This document shows, in pieces, positions 30,835 through 39,763 of a DNA stretch of 64,000 bases. This stretch comes from Ramlibacter tataouinensis. Its GTDB lineage: Bacteria; Pseudomonadota; Gammaproteobacteria; Burkholderiales; Burkholderiaceae_C. Both the position numbers and the translations under genes were made by a program. Within the stretch, counting starts at the first letter, position 1, and the number at the start of each line of letters is the position of its first letter. The notes beneath the pieces were generated by a model. The model was not told the DNA's origin. It saw only the letters and a program-made list of their open reading frames with translations, and searched no databases. The stretch is from the NCBI RefSeq assembly GCF_001580455.1, contig NZ_CP010951.1, positions 2,232,001 through 2,296,000 of the forward strand, read 5' to 3'.

Positions 30835-30940
30835 ATCACTGAAACCGCCAATGTTTCAGCGGACTGCGCGCTGAGCGCCGATCCCTGCGGCCACCATGCC
30901 GGTGGCGCACAATCGGCCGGATCACAGCGCGGAGGCCCGT

Positions 30941-31426
30941 ATGAGCAGCATCTACGATTTCAAGGCGAAGCAGATGGACGGCAAGCTGGCGCCGCTGTCG
31001 AAGTACCGCGGCCAGGTGATGCTGATCGTCAACACCGCCAGCGCCTGCGGCTTCACGCCGCAGTTCGGCGGGCTGGAGGCGCTGCACAAGACCTACGGCG
31101 AGCAGGGACTGGTCGTGTTGGGCTTTCCGTGCAACCAGTTCGGCGCCCAGGACCCGGGCAGCAACGAGGAGATCGCGCAGTTCTGCCAGTTGAACTTCGG
31201 CGTGAGCTTTCCGATGATGGCCAAGATCGACGTCAACGGCGACGCGGCCGATCCGCTGTACAAGTGGCTCACCCAGGAGGCGCCCGGCCTACTCGGCAGC
31301 ACCGCGATCAAATGGAACTTCACCAAGTTCCTGGTCGGCAAGGACGGCCAGGTGCTGAAGCGATTCGCGCCCAACGATGCGCCCGAGTCGCTGGGCAAGG
31401 ACATCGAGAAGGCGCTGGCGGCCTAG
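30941..31426 (+). CDS. gpx: Glutathione peroxidase family (thiol peroxidase)
   Basis: A 161-residue GPx of the BtuE/Gpx type. The catalytic cysteine is C36 in NTASACGFTPQ (Cys, not selenocysteine), with the partner glutamine in VLGFPCNQFGAQDPG and tryptophan in IKWNFTKFLV. It reduces peroxides in the cytoplasm, probably with thioredoxin or glutathione. GGAGG lies 6 bases before the ATG at 30941. An imperfect promoter region with a CTGAAAC/GTTTCAG dyad (30839-30859) lies upstream. It stands alone. Confidence 0.92.
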   Translation: MSSIYDFKAKQMDGKLAPLSKYRGQVMLIVNTASACGFTPQFGGLEALHKTYGEQGLVVLGFPCNQFGAQDPGSNEEIAQFCQLNFGVSFPMMAKIDVNGDAADPLYKWLTQEAPGLLGSTAIKWNFTKFLVGKDGQVLKRFAPNDAPESLGKDIEKALAA

Positions 31427-31443
31427 CCGACGCTGAACCGGCC

Positions 31444-32328
31444 TCAGGACTCCTGGTCCGGCCAGGCCGACCAGACCGCCGCCACCAGGATCAGCGCGCC
31501 GCCGAGCCAGGTGCGCGGCTCCAGCGTCGACGCGCCCAGCGCCACCGACGTGACGCTGGCGAACACGATCTCCGACAGCATGATGAGCGCGGAGGTGTGG
31601 GCGGGCAGCCGCGATGCGCCGTACTGCAGCGCCATGTTGCTCACCAGGAAGCCCAGGCTCAAGGCCAGGCCGACGCCGGCCCAGTCGGCGCGCGGCACCG
31701 GCAGGGCGGTCACCACGCCGAGCGCCGTCCCGGCCAGGGCGGCCGCCGCGGCCAGCCCGGCGCCGCCCAGGAACATGGCGAGGATGCGCGGGGCCGGCGC
31801 CACATGCCGGAGCTTGCGCAGGACGATGTTGGTCAGCGCGAAGCTGAAGCCGGCGGCCAGCGCCAGCCAGTCGGCCAGCGATTCGGGCACCGGCCACGGC
31901 GTGTCCGGCCCCTTGAGCACGACGAAGACGCCGGTCATCGCCAGCAGCAGCCGCAGCAGCGAGGCGCCGCTCGGCTGCTCGCCCAGCATCGGCCAGGCCA
32001 GCACCACCGTCCAGGCCGGCATCAGGTAGAACAGGAGCACCACGCGCACCACGTCGCCAACGGTCACGCCCCAGTTGAAGCCGACATTGGTCAGGCCCGC
32101 CGCGAGCATCAGCAGCCACAGCATCGGCTCGCGGGCCAGGGCGCGCCAGGCATCGGGGCGCGCGAGCAGCAGCAGCGACAGCGAGACGAGGTAGATCAGC
32201 GCCGTCGCCCACAAGGGATGCAGCCCCAGGCGCTGCAGCTCACGGAAGGGCCACCACGACACGCCCCAGACGAAGGCGTTGAGCGTCAGGGCCAGGGCAG
32301 GCCACAGCCTGCCGCCGCGCTCAACCAT
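31444..32328 (-). CDS. EamA/DMT-family transporter
   Basis: A 294-residue protein with about ten hydrophobic spans in two EamA repeats (starting LNAFVWGVSWWPFRELQRLG and ALAAGFSFALTNIVLRKLRH). Probably an inner-membrane exporter of metabolites; the substrate is unknown. Its start (ATG 32326-32328) overlaps the end of lplT by 8 bases, so it is translated from the lplT transcript. It is one of three EamA proteins in the window. Confidence 0.88.
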   Translation of the reverse strand: MVERGGRLWPALALTLNAFVWGVSWWPFRELQRLGLHPLWATALIYLVSLSLLLLARPDAWRALAREPMLWLLMLAAGLTNVGFNWGVTVGDVVRVVLLFYLMPAWTVVLAWPMLGEQPSGASLLRLLLAMTGVFVVLKGPDTPWPVPESLADWLALAAGFSFALTNIVLRKLRHVAPAPRILAMFLGGAGLAAAAALAGTALGVVTALPVPRADWAGVGLALSLGFLVSNMALQYGASRLPAHTSALIMLSEIVFASVTSVALGASTLEPRTWLGGALILVAAVWSAWPDQES

Positions 32329-33604
32329 GCACCTTGTCGTGACGCGCGACCTGCAACAGGTGCTCGATCTCCTCGGGGTACTTGACGCAGTTGTTCTGGT
32401 GCCAGCGCATGATCACCAGCATGATGCCGGCGACCACAAGGCCGAAGGCGGTGATCGCGCCGAAGGCCGTCAGCCCCAGGCCGGTGGACAGGCTGTAGAA
32501 GGCGCCGAGGCCCAGGATGCAGGCCTGCTCGTTGAAATTCTGCACCGCGATCGAGCGGCCCGCGCCCATCAGGTTGTGGCCGCGGTGCTGCAGCAGCGCA
32601 TTCATCGGCACCACCAGGAAGCCGCCCAGGCCGCCCAGCAGGATCAGGAAGGGCGCGGCCACCCACACGTTGTCGATGAAGTTCATCACGATGATCAGCA
32701 CCCCCATCAGGATGCCCATCGGGATCACCTTGGTGGCGATGTCCAGGCGCATCCGCATCGACGCGATGATCGCGCCGACGGCGGTGCCGATCGCCACCAC
32801 GCCGCCGAGAGACGAAGCCTGCGTGGTGCTGTAGCCCAGGGCAGCCGCGCTCCACGCCAGGATGATGTAGCGCAGGTTGCCGCTGACGCCCCAGAACAGC
32901 GTCGTCGTCGCCAGCGAGATCTGCCCCAGCTTGTCGCGCCACAGGCGCGAATTGCAGGTCCAGAAGTCAGGCACCAAGTCGAGCGGGTTCTTCGGCAGCG
33001 GCCGCATCTCCACACCGGTGTGTGGAATGCGCAGGTTGAACCAGGCGGCCAGCACGTAGATGAAGATCAGCACCGAGATGGCCGCTTCCGGCGGCGTGTC
33101 GATGCCGGTGTCGAGCACCGGCAGGTCGATGTTCAGCAGGCGCGCCGACACCGCATGGCCAATCAGCTGCCCCCCCAGCACGATGCCCAGGATGATCGAG
33201 GCGATGGTCAGGCCCTCGATCCAGCCATTGGCCTTGACCAACTGCGAAGGCGGCAGCAGTTCGGTGAGGATGCCGTACTTGGCCGGCGAGTACGCCGCCG
33301 CGCCCAGGCCCACCACCGCATACGCCAGCAGCGGGTGCGATCCGAACAGCATCATGAGGCAGCCGACGATCTTGATCGCATTGCTCGCGAACATCACCGT
33401 CCGTTTGGGGTAGGCGTCGGCGCTGGCGCCCAGCCAGGGCGCCAGCACGACGTAGAACAGCGCGAAGATCGGCACCAGGGCGGCGCGCTGCCATTCGGGG
33501 CCGCCACCGGACTTGATCAATTCCACAGCGCCCACGAAAAGCGCCTGGTCCGCCAGCGACGAAAAGAACTGGGCGGACATCAGGGTGTAAAAACCGCGCT
33601 TCAT
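32321..33604 (-). CDS. lplT: Lysophospholipid transporter LplT
   Basis: A 427-residue MFS flippase that moves lysophospholipids from the outer to the inner leaflet for re-acylation. MKRGFYTLMSAQFFSSLADQ, the DAYPKRTVMFASNAIKIVG loop and YSPAKYGILTELLPPSQLVK are characteristic of LplT. E. coli lplT is paired with the acyltransferase aas; here no aas is adjacent, and an EamA exporter follows instead. It is divergent from alr with 131 bases between the starts. Confidence 0.92.
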   Translation of the reverse strand: MKRGFYTLMSAQFFSSLADQALFVGAVELIKSGGGPEWQRAALVPIFALFYVVLAPWLGASADAYPKRTVMFASNAIKIVGCLMMLFGSHPLLAYAVVGLGAAAYSPAKYGILTELLPPSQLVKANGWIEGLTIASIILGIVLGGQLIGHAVSARLLNIDLPVLDTGIDTPPEAAISVLIFIYVLAAWFNLRIPHTGVEMRPLPKNPLDLVPDFWTCNSRLWRDKLGQISLATTTLFWGVSGNLRYIILAWSAAALGYSTTQASSLGGVVAIGTAVGAIIASMRMRLDIATKVIPMGILMGVLIIVMNFIDNVWVAAPFLILLGGLGGFLVVPMNALLQHRGHNLMGAGRSIAVQNFNEQACILGLGAFYSLSTGLGLTAFGAITAFGLVVAGIMLVIMRWHQNNCVKYPEEIEHLLQVARHDKVHG

Positions 33605-33735
33605 GGGCTGGGGCGCATCCGTCCGCAGCGCGGCCGGTCATTCTTTTGGGGCTGTCTCCAGGCGATTGGGGTTTATATCACGGGGGTTGATGACAAAATC
33701 CCCGGGAAGGGCCCACTGGCGGGCCTTCCAGCCCC

Positions 33736-34830
33736 ATGCCCCGTCCGATCGCCGCCACCATCCACCTCGAGGCGCTGCGCCACAACCTGGCCCGCCTGCG
33801 CCGCGCCGCACCCGACGCGCGGGTCTGGGGCGTGGTCAAGGCCAATGCCTACGGCCACGGCATCGAGCGCGTGTTCGAGGGGCTGCGCGGCGCCGACGGC
33901 TTCGCGCTGCTGGACCTGGCCGAAGCCGGGCGCGTGCGCGCCCTCGGCTGGCGCGGGCCGATCCTGCTGCTCGAGGGCGTGTTCGAGCCGCGCGACCTGG
34001 AACTGTGCTCGCGCCTGGGGCTCTGGCACACGGTCCACTGCGCGGAGCAGATCGACATGCTGGCGATGCACAAGACGCAGTCGCCGCACCGGGTGTTCCT
34101 GAAGATGAATTCGGGCATGAACCGGCTCGGTTTCGCGCCGGCGCACTTCCGCAGTGCCTGGACGCGCCTGGAGGCGCTGCCGCAGGTCGACGAAATCACC
34201 TTGATGACGCACTTCAGCGACGCCGACGGACCCAAGGGCGTGGCGGCGCAGCTGCAGGTGTTCCGGGACGTCACGCGCGACCTGCCGGGCGAGCGCTCGC
34301 TGGCCAACAGCGCCGCCGCGCTGCGCTTCGGCGGCGATGCCGAGGTGCGCGGCGACTGGATCCGGCCGGGCATCGCGGCCTACGGCAGTTCGCCCGACTT
34401 TCCCGATCACGACATTGCGCACTGGGAGCTGCAGCCGGCGATGACGCTGGCGGCCCGCATCATCGCCACCCAGGAACTGCAGCCGGGCGACACGGTCGGC
34501 TACGGCTCCAGCTTCACCGCCGATGCGCCGCTGCGCATCGGCGTGGTGGCCTGCGGCTACGCCGACGGCTACCCGCGCCATTGCAGCACCGGCACACCGG
34601 TGCTGGTGAATGGCAGGCGCACGCGGCTGGTGGGCCGCGTCAGCATGGACATGCTCACGGTGGATCTCAGCGGCCTGCCCGATGCCGGCACCGGCAGCGA
34701 AGTCACGCTGTGGGGCCGGGCTGCGGGCGGCGCCGTGCTCGCCATCGACGAAGTCGCCCGCGCCGCCGGCACGGTCGGCTACGAGCTGATGTGCGCGCTG
34801 GCGCTGCGGGTGCCCGTGTCCGTCGAATGA
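33736..34830 (+). CDS. alr: Alanine racemase
   Basis: A 364-residue fold-III PLP enzyme interconverting L- and D-alanine for peptidoglycan. The PLP lysine is K35 in WGVVKANAYGHG; NSGMNRLGFAPAHF and VGYGSSFTAD (catalytic tyrosine) are conserved; RVSMDMLTVDL is the C-terminal dimer-site motif. The ATG at 33736 begins MPRPIAATIHLEALRHNL. A small, apparently broken gene overlaps its stop (ATGA, 34827-34830). Confidence 0.95.
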   Translation: MPRPIAATIHLEALRHNLARLRRAAPDARVWGVVKANAYGHGIERVFEGLRGADGFALLDLAEAGRVRALGWRGPILLLEGVFEPRDLELCSRLGLWHTVHCAEQIDMLAMHKTQSPHRVFLKMNSGMNRLGFAPAHFRSAWTRLEALPQVDEITLMTHFSDADGPKGVAAQLQVFRDVTRDLPGERSLANSAAALRFGGDAEVRGDWIRPGIAAYGSSPDFPDHDIAHWELQPAMTLAARIIATQELQPGDTVGYGSSFTADAPLRIGVVACGYADGYPRHCSTGTPVLVNGRRTRLVGRVSMDMLTVDLSGLPDAGTGSEVTLWGRAAGGAVLAIDEVARAAGTVGYELMCALALRVPVSVE

Positions 34831-35015
34831 GCGAGGACTGGAGCGCGCAGGCGTACGAGCGGCGCAAGCGCGGGTTCATCGAAAGCCGGCGGCGGCATCG
34901 CTCGGCCTAGTTCGAGGCCTCCCTGATCTTCGCCGTCATCGGGTCGGTGGGCTGGCTCAGCAGCTGGCTGCTGCGCGGGATGGGTTTGCACAGCTTGCCC
35001 ATCCGGTTCCGGTGA
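34827..35015 (+). pseudogene. Small membrane-protein gene interrupted by an in-frame amber codon
   Basis: It starts as ATGA overlapping the alr stop and encodes MSEDWSAQAYERRKRGFIES, then RRRHRSA, then TAG (34908-34910, codon 28). The same frame continues without a gap through FEASLIFAVIGSVGWLSSWL, then LRGMGLHSLPIRFR and TGA at 35013-35015. A basic soluble head followed by one transmembrane helix is a natural small-protein design. I infer that TAG replaced a sense codon (CAG is one change away), leaving a pseudogene; a 27-residue soluble product or readthrough remains possible. Confidence 0.5.
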
Positions 35016-35021
35016 GCGCGC

Positions 35022-35978
35022 TCAGCGCTTGCGCATTCCCAGCATCATCACCGCCCCGACCACGATCAGCGCGCCCATCACCTGCACCGGCGCGATCGCC
35101 TGGCCCAGCACCAGCCAGGCGAGCACCAGGGCGAACACCGGCTCCACGTTCATGATCGCCGAGTTGCCGACCACGCCCAGGCGCGGCAGCACCGTGAACA
35201 TGATGGTGAACGCGGTGCCGTAGAGGAAGGTGAGCGCGGCCAGGCCGCCCCAGCCTGCGGCGGCGTTGGGCAGGTGCAGGCCACCTTGCGCCACGATGCT
35301 GGCGAGGGCCACCAGCGCCGCCATCGACATGGTGGTGGCGGTGCGCACGCGCCCGTCGACGTCGGCCGCTTCGTGCTGCGTGATCACCAGCGCCAGGCCG
35401 AAGGTGCCGGCCGCCGCCAGCGCGAAGCCGACGCCGGCGCCGATGCTGGCCCACTGGCCCGCCGCGCCCAGTCCGGAGGCGGCGCCCAGCACGTCGAGGG
35501 CCAGCGCCAGGCCGAACAGGATCACCGGCATGGCCAGCAGCATGGCGCGCTCGGGCCGCTGGCGGTACACCAGCCGCGCCCACAGCGCGGTCCAGATCGG
35601 GTAGGTGTTGAACGCCAGCAGCGCCAGCGCCACCGGCAGCCGCGCCACCGCCGAATACAGGCACAGGCTCTGCACCCCGATCAGCAGGCCGATGGCGGGC
35701 AGCGCGAACCGGTGCCGCGAGGTGAAGGCCAGTCGCACGCCCTGGGCGGCGAGGATGACGCCCAGCACCCCGGCGGTGACGGTGCTGCGGAACACCACCG
35801 CGGTGGCGACGTCGACCCCGTGGTTGAAGGCGATGCGGGCGGCGACGTGGTTGGCGCCCATCATCAGCGCGATCAGCAGCAGGGTGGCAAAGGCCGCGCC
35901 GCTGATCGCCTTGCCGGCGGGAAGGGTTGCGCTCAAGGGGGCTTGTTCCTGTTCTTGTTCAATAGAGTCCGCGCACAC
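35022..35978 (-). CDS. EamA/DMT-family transporter at the end of the hpa operon
   Basis: A 318-residue ten-span permease with two EamA repeats (LLIALMMGANHVAARIAFNH; GVGFALAAAGTFGLALVITQ). The substrate is unknown; as the last gene of the aromatic-degradation operon it may export or import a pathway compound (inference). It begins with GTG at 35976-35978, inside the 3' end of the preceding gene (20-base overlap). The first 15 residues are rich in E and Q. Confidence 0.82.
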   Translation of the reverse strand: MCADSIEQEQEQAPLSATLPAGKAISGAAFATLLLIALMMGANHVAARIAFNHGVDVATAVVFRSTVTAGVLGVILAAQGVRLAFTSRHRFALPAIGLLIGVQSLCLYSAVARLPVALALLAFNTYPIWTALWARLVYRQRPERAMLLAMPVILFGLALALDVLGAASGLGAAGQWASIGAGVGFALAAAGTFGLALVITQHEAADVDGRVRTATTMSMAALVALASIVAQGGLHLPNAAAGWGGLAALTFLYGTAFTIMFTVLPRLGVVGNSAIMNVEPVFALVLAWLVLGQAIAPVQVMGALIVVGAVMMLGMRKR

Positions 35979-36933
35979 GCGCGTGCAGACGGGCCAGGCC
36001 CAGCAGCGCGTCGGTGAAGGGCGTGGGCACGGCCGTGAGCTGGCCGAGCTCGCGCACCACGCTGACCAGCGCGTCCAGCTCCACCGGCTTGCCGGCTTCC
36101 ACGTCCTGCAGCATCGAGGTCTTGAAGGCGCCCAGCTTGCGCGTGATGGCGTGCCGATCCTGCGGCTGCTGCGCGATCGGGATGCCGATGCGCGCCCCGA
36201 TCTCCCTGGCCTCCAGCATCACTGCATTGATCAGGCCGAGCACCAGCTCATCGTCCAGCAGGCGGTCGGTGGTGGCGCCGGTGATCGCGCTGATCGGGTT
36301 CACCGTCATGTTGCCCCAGAGCTTGTACCAGGCGTCCTTCTGGATCTGCTCGGACACCACGGCCTCGAAGCCGGCGCGTGCCAGCAGTGCCGCCAGTTCG
36401 TTCACGCGCGGGGTCTTCACGCCCGAGGGCTCGCCGATGATGAGACGGTTGCCGAAGTGATGGCGCACCCGGCCCGGCGCCTCCAGCGCGCAGCTGGCGT
36501 GCACCACGCAGCCGACGATGTGCGCGGCCGGCACCGCGGCGGCGATGCGGCCCGCCGGGTCCACCGACTTCAGCCGCGTGCCTTGCAGGGCGCCGCCGAA
36601 GCCCTCGAAAAACCACCAGGGCACGCCGTTCATGGCCGTGAGAACGATGGTCTCCGGCTTGAGCAGCGGCGCCATCGCCTGCGCCACCTCGACCATCGCC
36701 GGCGCCTTGACGGCGACGATCACCAGGTCCTGCGGCCCGAGCTGCGAGGGGACCTCGCTGGCCCGCACCGCCGCGCTCACCAGGTGCCCGTCCTGATGCA
36801 GCCGCAGGCCGTCGCGCTGCAAGGCTTCCAGTGTCGCGCCGCGCGCCACCGCACTCAGTTCGCAGCCGGCCTGCGCGAGCCGGGCGCCCATCCATCCGCC
36901 GATTGCGCCGGCGCCGTAGATGCAGGCCTTCAT
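35959..36933 (-). CDS. Ketopantoate reductase-family protein (PanE-like)
   Basis: A 324-residue NADPH-dependent reductase. MKACIYGAGAIGGWMGARLA is the Rossmann loop; LVIVAVKAPAMVEVAQAM and KLWGNMTVNPISAITGATTD contain the family's catalytic lysine/asparagine region. The named reaction is 2-dehydropantoate to pantoate, but position within the homoprotocatechuate operon suggests a related 2-oxo acid substrate instead; that is inference. Its ATG overlaps the stop of the aldolase-like gene (ATGA, 36930-36933). Confidence 0.85.
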   Translation of the reverse strand: MKACIYGAGAIGGWMGARLAQAGCELSAVARGATLEALQRDGLRLHQDGHLVSAAVRASEVPSQLGPQDLVIVAVKAPAMVEVAQAMAPLLKPETIVLTAMNGVPWWFFEGFGGALQGTRLKSVDPAGRIAAAVPAAHIVGCVVHASCALEAPGRVRHHFGNRLIIGEPSGVKTPRVNELAALLARAGFEAVVSEQIQKDAWYKLWGNMTVNPISAITGATTDRLLDDELVLGLINAVMLEAREIGARIGIPIAQQPQDRHAITRKLGAFKTSMLQDVEAGKPVELDALVSVVRELGQLTAVPTPFTDALLGLARLHARVRGLY

Positions 36934-37703
36934 TGCCGGTAGCCCGGATCGATGCGATCGACGCGTCGCACCAGTGCGTCGAACACGTCCTGTCCGGCGC
37001 CGAACTGCTGGTCGAACTGAAAGGACTCGGTGGTGGTCCTGATCGCAATGGCCTCGCTCACCGGGATGGCCGGGCCGAGGGCGGCCTGCGCCAGCTGGAC
37101 TTCGCACGCGCGCTGCAGGGTCCACAGGCGCGCCAGCGCCAGCGGCAGCGTGGGCGCCCAGCTCACCAGCCCGTGGTTGCGCAGGATCAGCAGCGGCTTG
37201 CCGCCCATGCTGCGCAGCACCCGCGGGCCTTCCTCGGCGTGCACCGTGATGCCCTCGAAGTCGTGGTAGGCCACCATGTCGTGCAGCTGCGCCGAGTAGA
37301 AGTTGTTTTGCGCCAGGCCGCTGCGCGTGCAGGCCACCGCCAGGCCGGCGGTGGTGTGCGTGTGCATCACGCAATGGGCGCCCTCGACCTGGCCGTGGAT
37401 GGTCGAATGCAGCGTGAAGCCGGCCGGGTTCACCGGCCAGGGGCTGTCGTCCAGCTTGCGCCCTGCCTGGTCGATCTTGAGCAGGTTGCTGGCGGTGACC
37501 TCGCTGTAGTGCAGTCCGAACGGGTTGATCAGGAACTGCTGGTCGCCGCCGCTCACGCTGCCGGGCAGGCGCAGCGTGATGTGGTTGTAGATCATCTCGG
37601 TCCAGCCGAGCAGATCGAAGATGCGGTAGGCGGCGGCCAGCTGCACGCGCGAGCGCCACTCGTCGGGGTGCATGCGGGCCGCGGCCTGCGGAACTGCGCT
37701 CAT
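36930..37703 (-). CDS. Class II aldolase/adducin-family protein
   Basis: A 257-residue protein with the zinc-site motifs of the fuculose-aldolase/adducin family: MHTHTTAGLAVACT (two histidines) and LRNHGLVSWAP (third histidine), preceded by MIYNHITLRLPG and FLINPFGLHYSEV. The family includes aldolases, decarboxylases and dehydratases acting on 2-oxo or hydroxy acids. It sits between hpaI and a PanE-like gene in the hpa operon, 17 bases after hpaI. The substrate is unknown. ATG 37701-37703. Confidence 0.87.
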   Translation of the reverse strand: MSAVPQAAARMHPDEWRSRVQLAAAYRIFDLLGWTEMIYNHITLRLPGSVSGGDQQFLINPFGLHYSEVTASNLLKIDQAGRKLDDSPWPVNPAGFTLHSTIHGQVEGAHCVMHTHTTAGLAVACTRSGLAQNNFYSAQLHDMVAYHDFEGITVHAEEGPRVLRSMGGKPLLILRNHGLVSWAPTLPLALARLWTLQRACEVQLAQAALGPAIPVSEAIAIRTTTESFQFDQQFGAGQDVFDALVRRVDRIDPGYRQ

Positions 37704-37720
37704 GGTCGCTTCTCCAGTTC

Positions 37721-38536
37721 TCAATAGGTCTTGCTGGCGGGCAGCGGCGCCGGCGCGCCGGCGTCCTTGAACTTGGCCGCCAGCGCGCTGGTCGCGGTCG
37801 CCAGCAGGTTGTTGTCCAGGCCGACGGCGATGAAGGTCGCGCCCAGTTCCAGGTACTTGCGCGCCACCGCCTCGTTGGGGGTCAGGATGCCGGCGCCCTT
37901 GCCCGCCTTGCGGATGCGCGCGAGGGCGTCTGCGATGGTGGCCTGCACCTCGGGGTGCATCGGGTCGCCGACATGGCCCATGGCCGCCGACAGGTCGGCC
38001 GGGCCGATGAACACGCCGTCCACGCCTTCGGTGCCGGCGATCGCGTCCAGGTTGGCCATGGCCTCGCTGGTCTCGGCCTGCACCAGCAGGCAGACCTGCG
38101 CATTGGCTTCCCTGGCGTACTGCGGATAGCGGCCCCAGCGCGAGGCGCGCGCGCCGCCCATGCCGCGGATGCCGCCGGGCGGATAGCGCATGGCGCGCAC
38201 CAGCTGCGCCGCCTGCGCCGCGGTATCGACCATCGGCACCAGCAGGGTCTGGATGCCCAGGTCCAGGTACTGCTTGATCAGCGCGATGCCGACGTTGCCG
38301 TGGCCCACCGGCACCCGCGCGATGGCGTGGGTGCCGGGGTAGCCGGCGATCACCTGCGCCTGCGCCAGGATGCTGCGCAGGTCGTTCGGGGCGTGCTCGC
38401 CGTCGATCAGCAGCCAGTCGAAACCGGCGCCGGCGCAGATCTCCGCGGTATAGGCCGAGGCCAGCCCCATCCACAGGCCGATCTGCGGGCGGTTCTCCGC
38501 CAGCGCTGTCTTGAAGGGATTGACCGGTGTTTGCAT
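37721..38536 (-). CDS. hpaI: 4-hydroxy-2-oxoheptanedioate aldolase
   Basis: A 271-residue class II (metal-dependent) HpcH/HpaI aldolase. IDGEHAPNDLRSIL carries the general-base histidine, VCLLVQAETSEAMANLDAIA the metal glutamate, and GVFIGPADLSAAMGHVG the metal aspartate. It cleaves 4-hydroxy-2-oxoheptanedioate to pyruvate and succinate semialdehyde, the last carbon-carbon step of homoprotocatechuate meta-cleavage. GAGAGG precedes the ATG at 38534-38536; hpaH lies 12 bases upstream. Confidence 0.93.
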   Translation of the reverse strand: MQTPVNPFKTALAENRPQIGLWMGLASAYTAEICAGAGFDWLLIDGEHAPNDLRSILAQAQVIAGYPGTHAIARVPVGHGNVGIALIKQYLDLGIQTLLVPMVDTAAQAAQLVRAMRYPPGGIRGMGGARASRWGRYPQYAREANAQVCLLVQAETSEAMANLDAIAGTEGVDGVFIGPADLSAAMGHVGDPMHPEVQATIADALARIRKAGKGAGILTPNEAVARKYLELGATFIAVGLDNNLLATATSALAAKFKDAGAPAPLPASKTY

Positions 38537-38548
38537 GGCGCGTGCCTC

Positions 38549-39349
38549 TCAGGTGAAGGTGAATTCGAAACGGCCGAGCGGCCCGTAATCGGCGTCGAAG
38601 ACGTCGCCTTCTTTCGCCGCCACCGGCCGGGTGAAGGAGCCGGCCAGCACGATCTCTCCGGCCTCCAGGCACTCGCCCCAGGGCGCGAGCTTGCGCGCCA
38701 GCCAGGCCACGCCGATGGCCGGATGCCCCTGCACGCCGGCGGCCAGGCCGGTCTCCTCGACGACCCCGTTGCAGCGCAGGATGGCGCCGCACCAGGGCAG
38801 GTCGAGCGCCTTCGGATCCATCTTCCGGCCGCCCAGCACGAGGCCGGCGTTGGCGGCGTTGTCGCTGATGGTGTCCTGCACTTTGCGCATCACCCGGGTG
38901 TGGCGGTCGAACTGCTCGATGCGGGCATCGATGATCTCGATGGCCGGCTGGATGCAGTCGGTGGCGCGCAGCACTTCCTCCATGCCGACCTGTTCGCCAG
39001 CCAGGCGGTGCTTCAGCACGAAGGCCAGCTCCACCTCGACCCGCGGCGCGATGAAACGGTCGGCGGGGACGGCGCCCGGCGCGAACAGCATGTCGTCCAG
39101 CAGCGTGCCGTAGTCCGGTTCGTCGATCTGGCTGGCCTGCTGCATCGCGCGCGAGGTGAGCCCGATCTTGTGGCCGATCGCGCGCCGGCCTTCGGCGAGC
39201 TTCATCTGCACCCAGGCGCGCGAGATGGCGTAGCCGTCCTCGATGGTCATGCCGGGGAAGCGCCTGGAAAAATGCTCGAGCTGCACGCGCGACTTTTCGC
39301 TCTCGTGCAGTTCGCGCGCCAGCCGGGCGATGAGGTCCTGGGAAAACAT
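38549..39349 (-). CDS. hpaH: 2-oxo-hept-4-ene-1,7-dioate hydratase
   Basis: A 266-residue hydratase of the MhpD/HpaH family that adds water to 2-oxohept-4-ene-1,7-dioate, feeding HpaI. Conserved blocks: IGHKIGLTSRAMQQASQI, PDYGTLLDDMLF, RVEVELAFVLKHRL (metal-binding ExE), and PAIEIIDARIEQFD. The length equals the E. coli enzyme. Its start (ATG 39347-39349) shares one base with the hpaF stop (TGATG), indicating coupled translation. Confidence 0.93.
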   Translation of the reverse strand: MFSQDLIARLARELHESEKSRVQLEHFSRRFPGMTIEDGYAISRAWVQMKLAEGRRAIGHKIGLTSRAMQQASQIDEPDYGTLLDDMLFAPGAVPADRFIAPRVEVELAFVLKHRLAGEQVGMEEVLRATDCIQPAIEIIDARIEQFDRHTRVMRKVQDTISDNAANAGLVLGGRKMDPKALDLPWCGAILRCNGVVEETGLAAGVQGHPAIGVAWLARKLAPWGECLEAGEIVLAGSFTRPVAAKEGDVFDADYGPLGRFEFTFT

Positions 39350-39753
39350 CAGGGCTGGAACAAGGGGTGGAGGTTGCCGTGCTTGCCGTCGTAGACCTGC
39401 CCGGGGCTTTCGTCGACCTGCAAGGTGATGCCCAGCAGCCGTTGCGCCAGCAAAGGCGCGAAATGCGACTTCGCGACCGCCAGCAGCCGGTCGCCCACCT
39501 GCTGCTTCACCGCGGCGCTGCGCCCGGCGCCGATGCGCAGGTTGAGGTAGACGAAGGCGTAGTCGCGCTGGCCGTCGGCCACCGCGGAGTGGGCGGCCGG
39601 ATAGGCCAGCACGCGCGTGCCGCCGGTGGGAAAGACCTGCGCGCCGGCCTCGTCCCTGATCGTGAGCATGCAGTCGGCCAGCGCGCGGCACAGGCGCCCC
39701 ATGTGGGCCTGCTGCTCGATGTTGGGCGTGTAGAGGATGACGAGGTGCGGCAT
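39349..39753 (-). CDS. hpaF: 5-carboxymethyl-2-hydroxymuconate isomerase
   Basis: A 134-residue CHMI of the tautomerase superfamily. MPHLVILYTPNIEQQ exposes proline 1 after methionine removal, the catalytic base. RVLAYPAAHSAVADGQRDYA and FVYLNLRIGAGRS match family blocks. It isomerises 5-carboxymethyl-2-hydroxymuconate in the homoprotocatechuate pathway before decarboxylation. It lies 10 bases after hpaD and overlaps hpaH by one base. Confidence 0.9.
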   Translation of the reverse strand: MPHLVILYTPNIEQQAHMGRLCRALADCMLTIRDEAGAQVFPTGGTRVLAYPAAHSAVADGQRDYAFVYLNLRIGAGRSAAVKQQVGDRLLAVAKSHFAPLLAQRLLGITLQVDESPGQVYDGKHGNLHPLFQP

Positions 39754-39763
39754 GTTCCGATTC

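Noticed and set aside
30839..30859. CTGAAAC/GTTTCAG hairpin after glcF as a terminator
   Set aside because: Only a 7-bp stem and no T-tract follows, so it does not qualify as an intrinsic terminator; it may be a regulatory dyad for gpx.
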